DNA of 5,706 bases from a bacterium (GTDB lineage: Bacteria > Cyanobacteriota > Vampirovibrionia > Obscuribacterales > Obscuribacteraceae), in the NCBI GenBank assembly GCA_030431355.1, contig JAUIJG010000343.1, positions 1 to 5,706 on the forward strand, in the 5' to 3' direction. The notes under the pieces are model-generated. The model did no database searches. It was not told the DNA's origin and saw only the letters and a list, made by a program, of their open reading frames with translations. Positions within the stretch are counted from its first letter, which is position 1; each line of letters begins with the position of its first letter. The translations under genes and the position numbers were made by a program. Positions 5,704 through 5,706 of the stretch are shown here, piece after piece.

Positions 5704-5706
5704 GTT

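Overview
This window looks like part of a chromosome from a Gram-negative bacterium of moderate GC content. It encodes a signal-peptide-bearing protein with an outer-membrane-barrel-like C-terminus, and an exosortase, an enzyme class found mainly in Gram-negative bacteria with extracellular polysaccharide. The phylum cannot be fixed from the sequence. A deep-branching, non-proteobacterial lineage such as the non-photosynthetic cyanobacterial relatives is only a weak guess. No tRNA, rRNA, CRISPR array, transposase or phage gene was seen.

Layout. The left edge (1-504, +) holds the 3' part of a gene for a small four-helix membrane protein of unknown function. Facing it 8 bp away is a 465-residue secreted protein (513-1910, -). 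It has a signal peptide, six tandem 8-residue repeats, a long Ser/Thr/Asn/Gly-rich linker and a C-terminal domain resembling the MetA/'transporter' outer-membrane barrel family. A 435-bp gap (1911-2345) follows, with no convincing gene but several small repeats: a 9-bp palindromic arm pair, a C8 tract, an 8-bp inverted repeat and five copies of a 9-bp unit.

The core of the window is a tight three-gene + strand cluster (2346-5291). First comes a polytopic membrane protein with conserved-looking histidine clusters. Four bp later is a tiny secreted protein that is almost entirely signal peptide plus a PEP-CTERM-like tail (PELDPG, hydrophobic stretch, basic end). Twenty-nine bp after that is an exosortase fused to an EpsI-like C-terminal domain. 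The small protein carries the features an exosortase recognises and sits directly before the enzyme, so the natural reading is a dedicated sorting enzyme with its own minimal substrate. The His-rich protein is a possible partner or modifying enzyme of unknown role.

At the right edge a cysteine-free ArsR-family repressor (5313-5663, -) converges on the exosortase gene. It starts at GTG behind a perfect AGGAGG, with palindromic sequence upstream that could be its own operator. It probably belongs to a transcription unit separate from the exosortase cluster.
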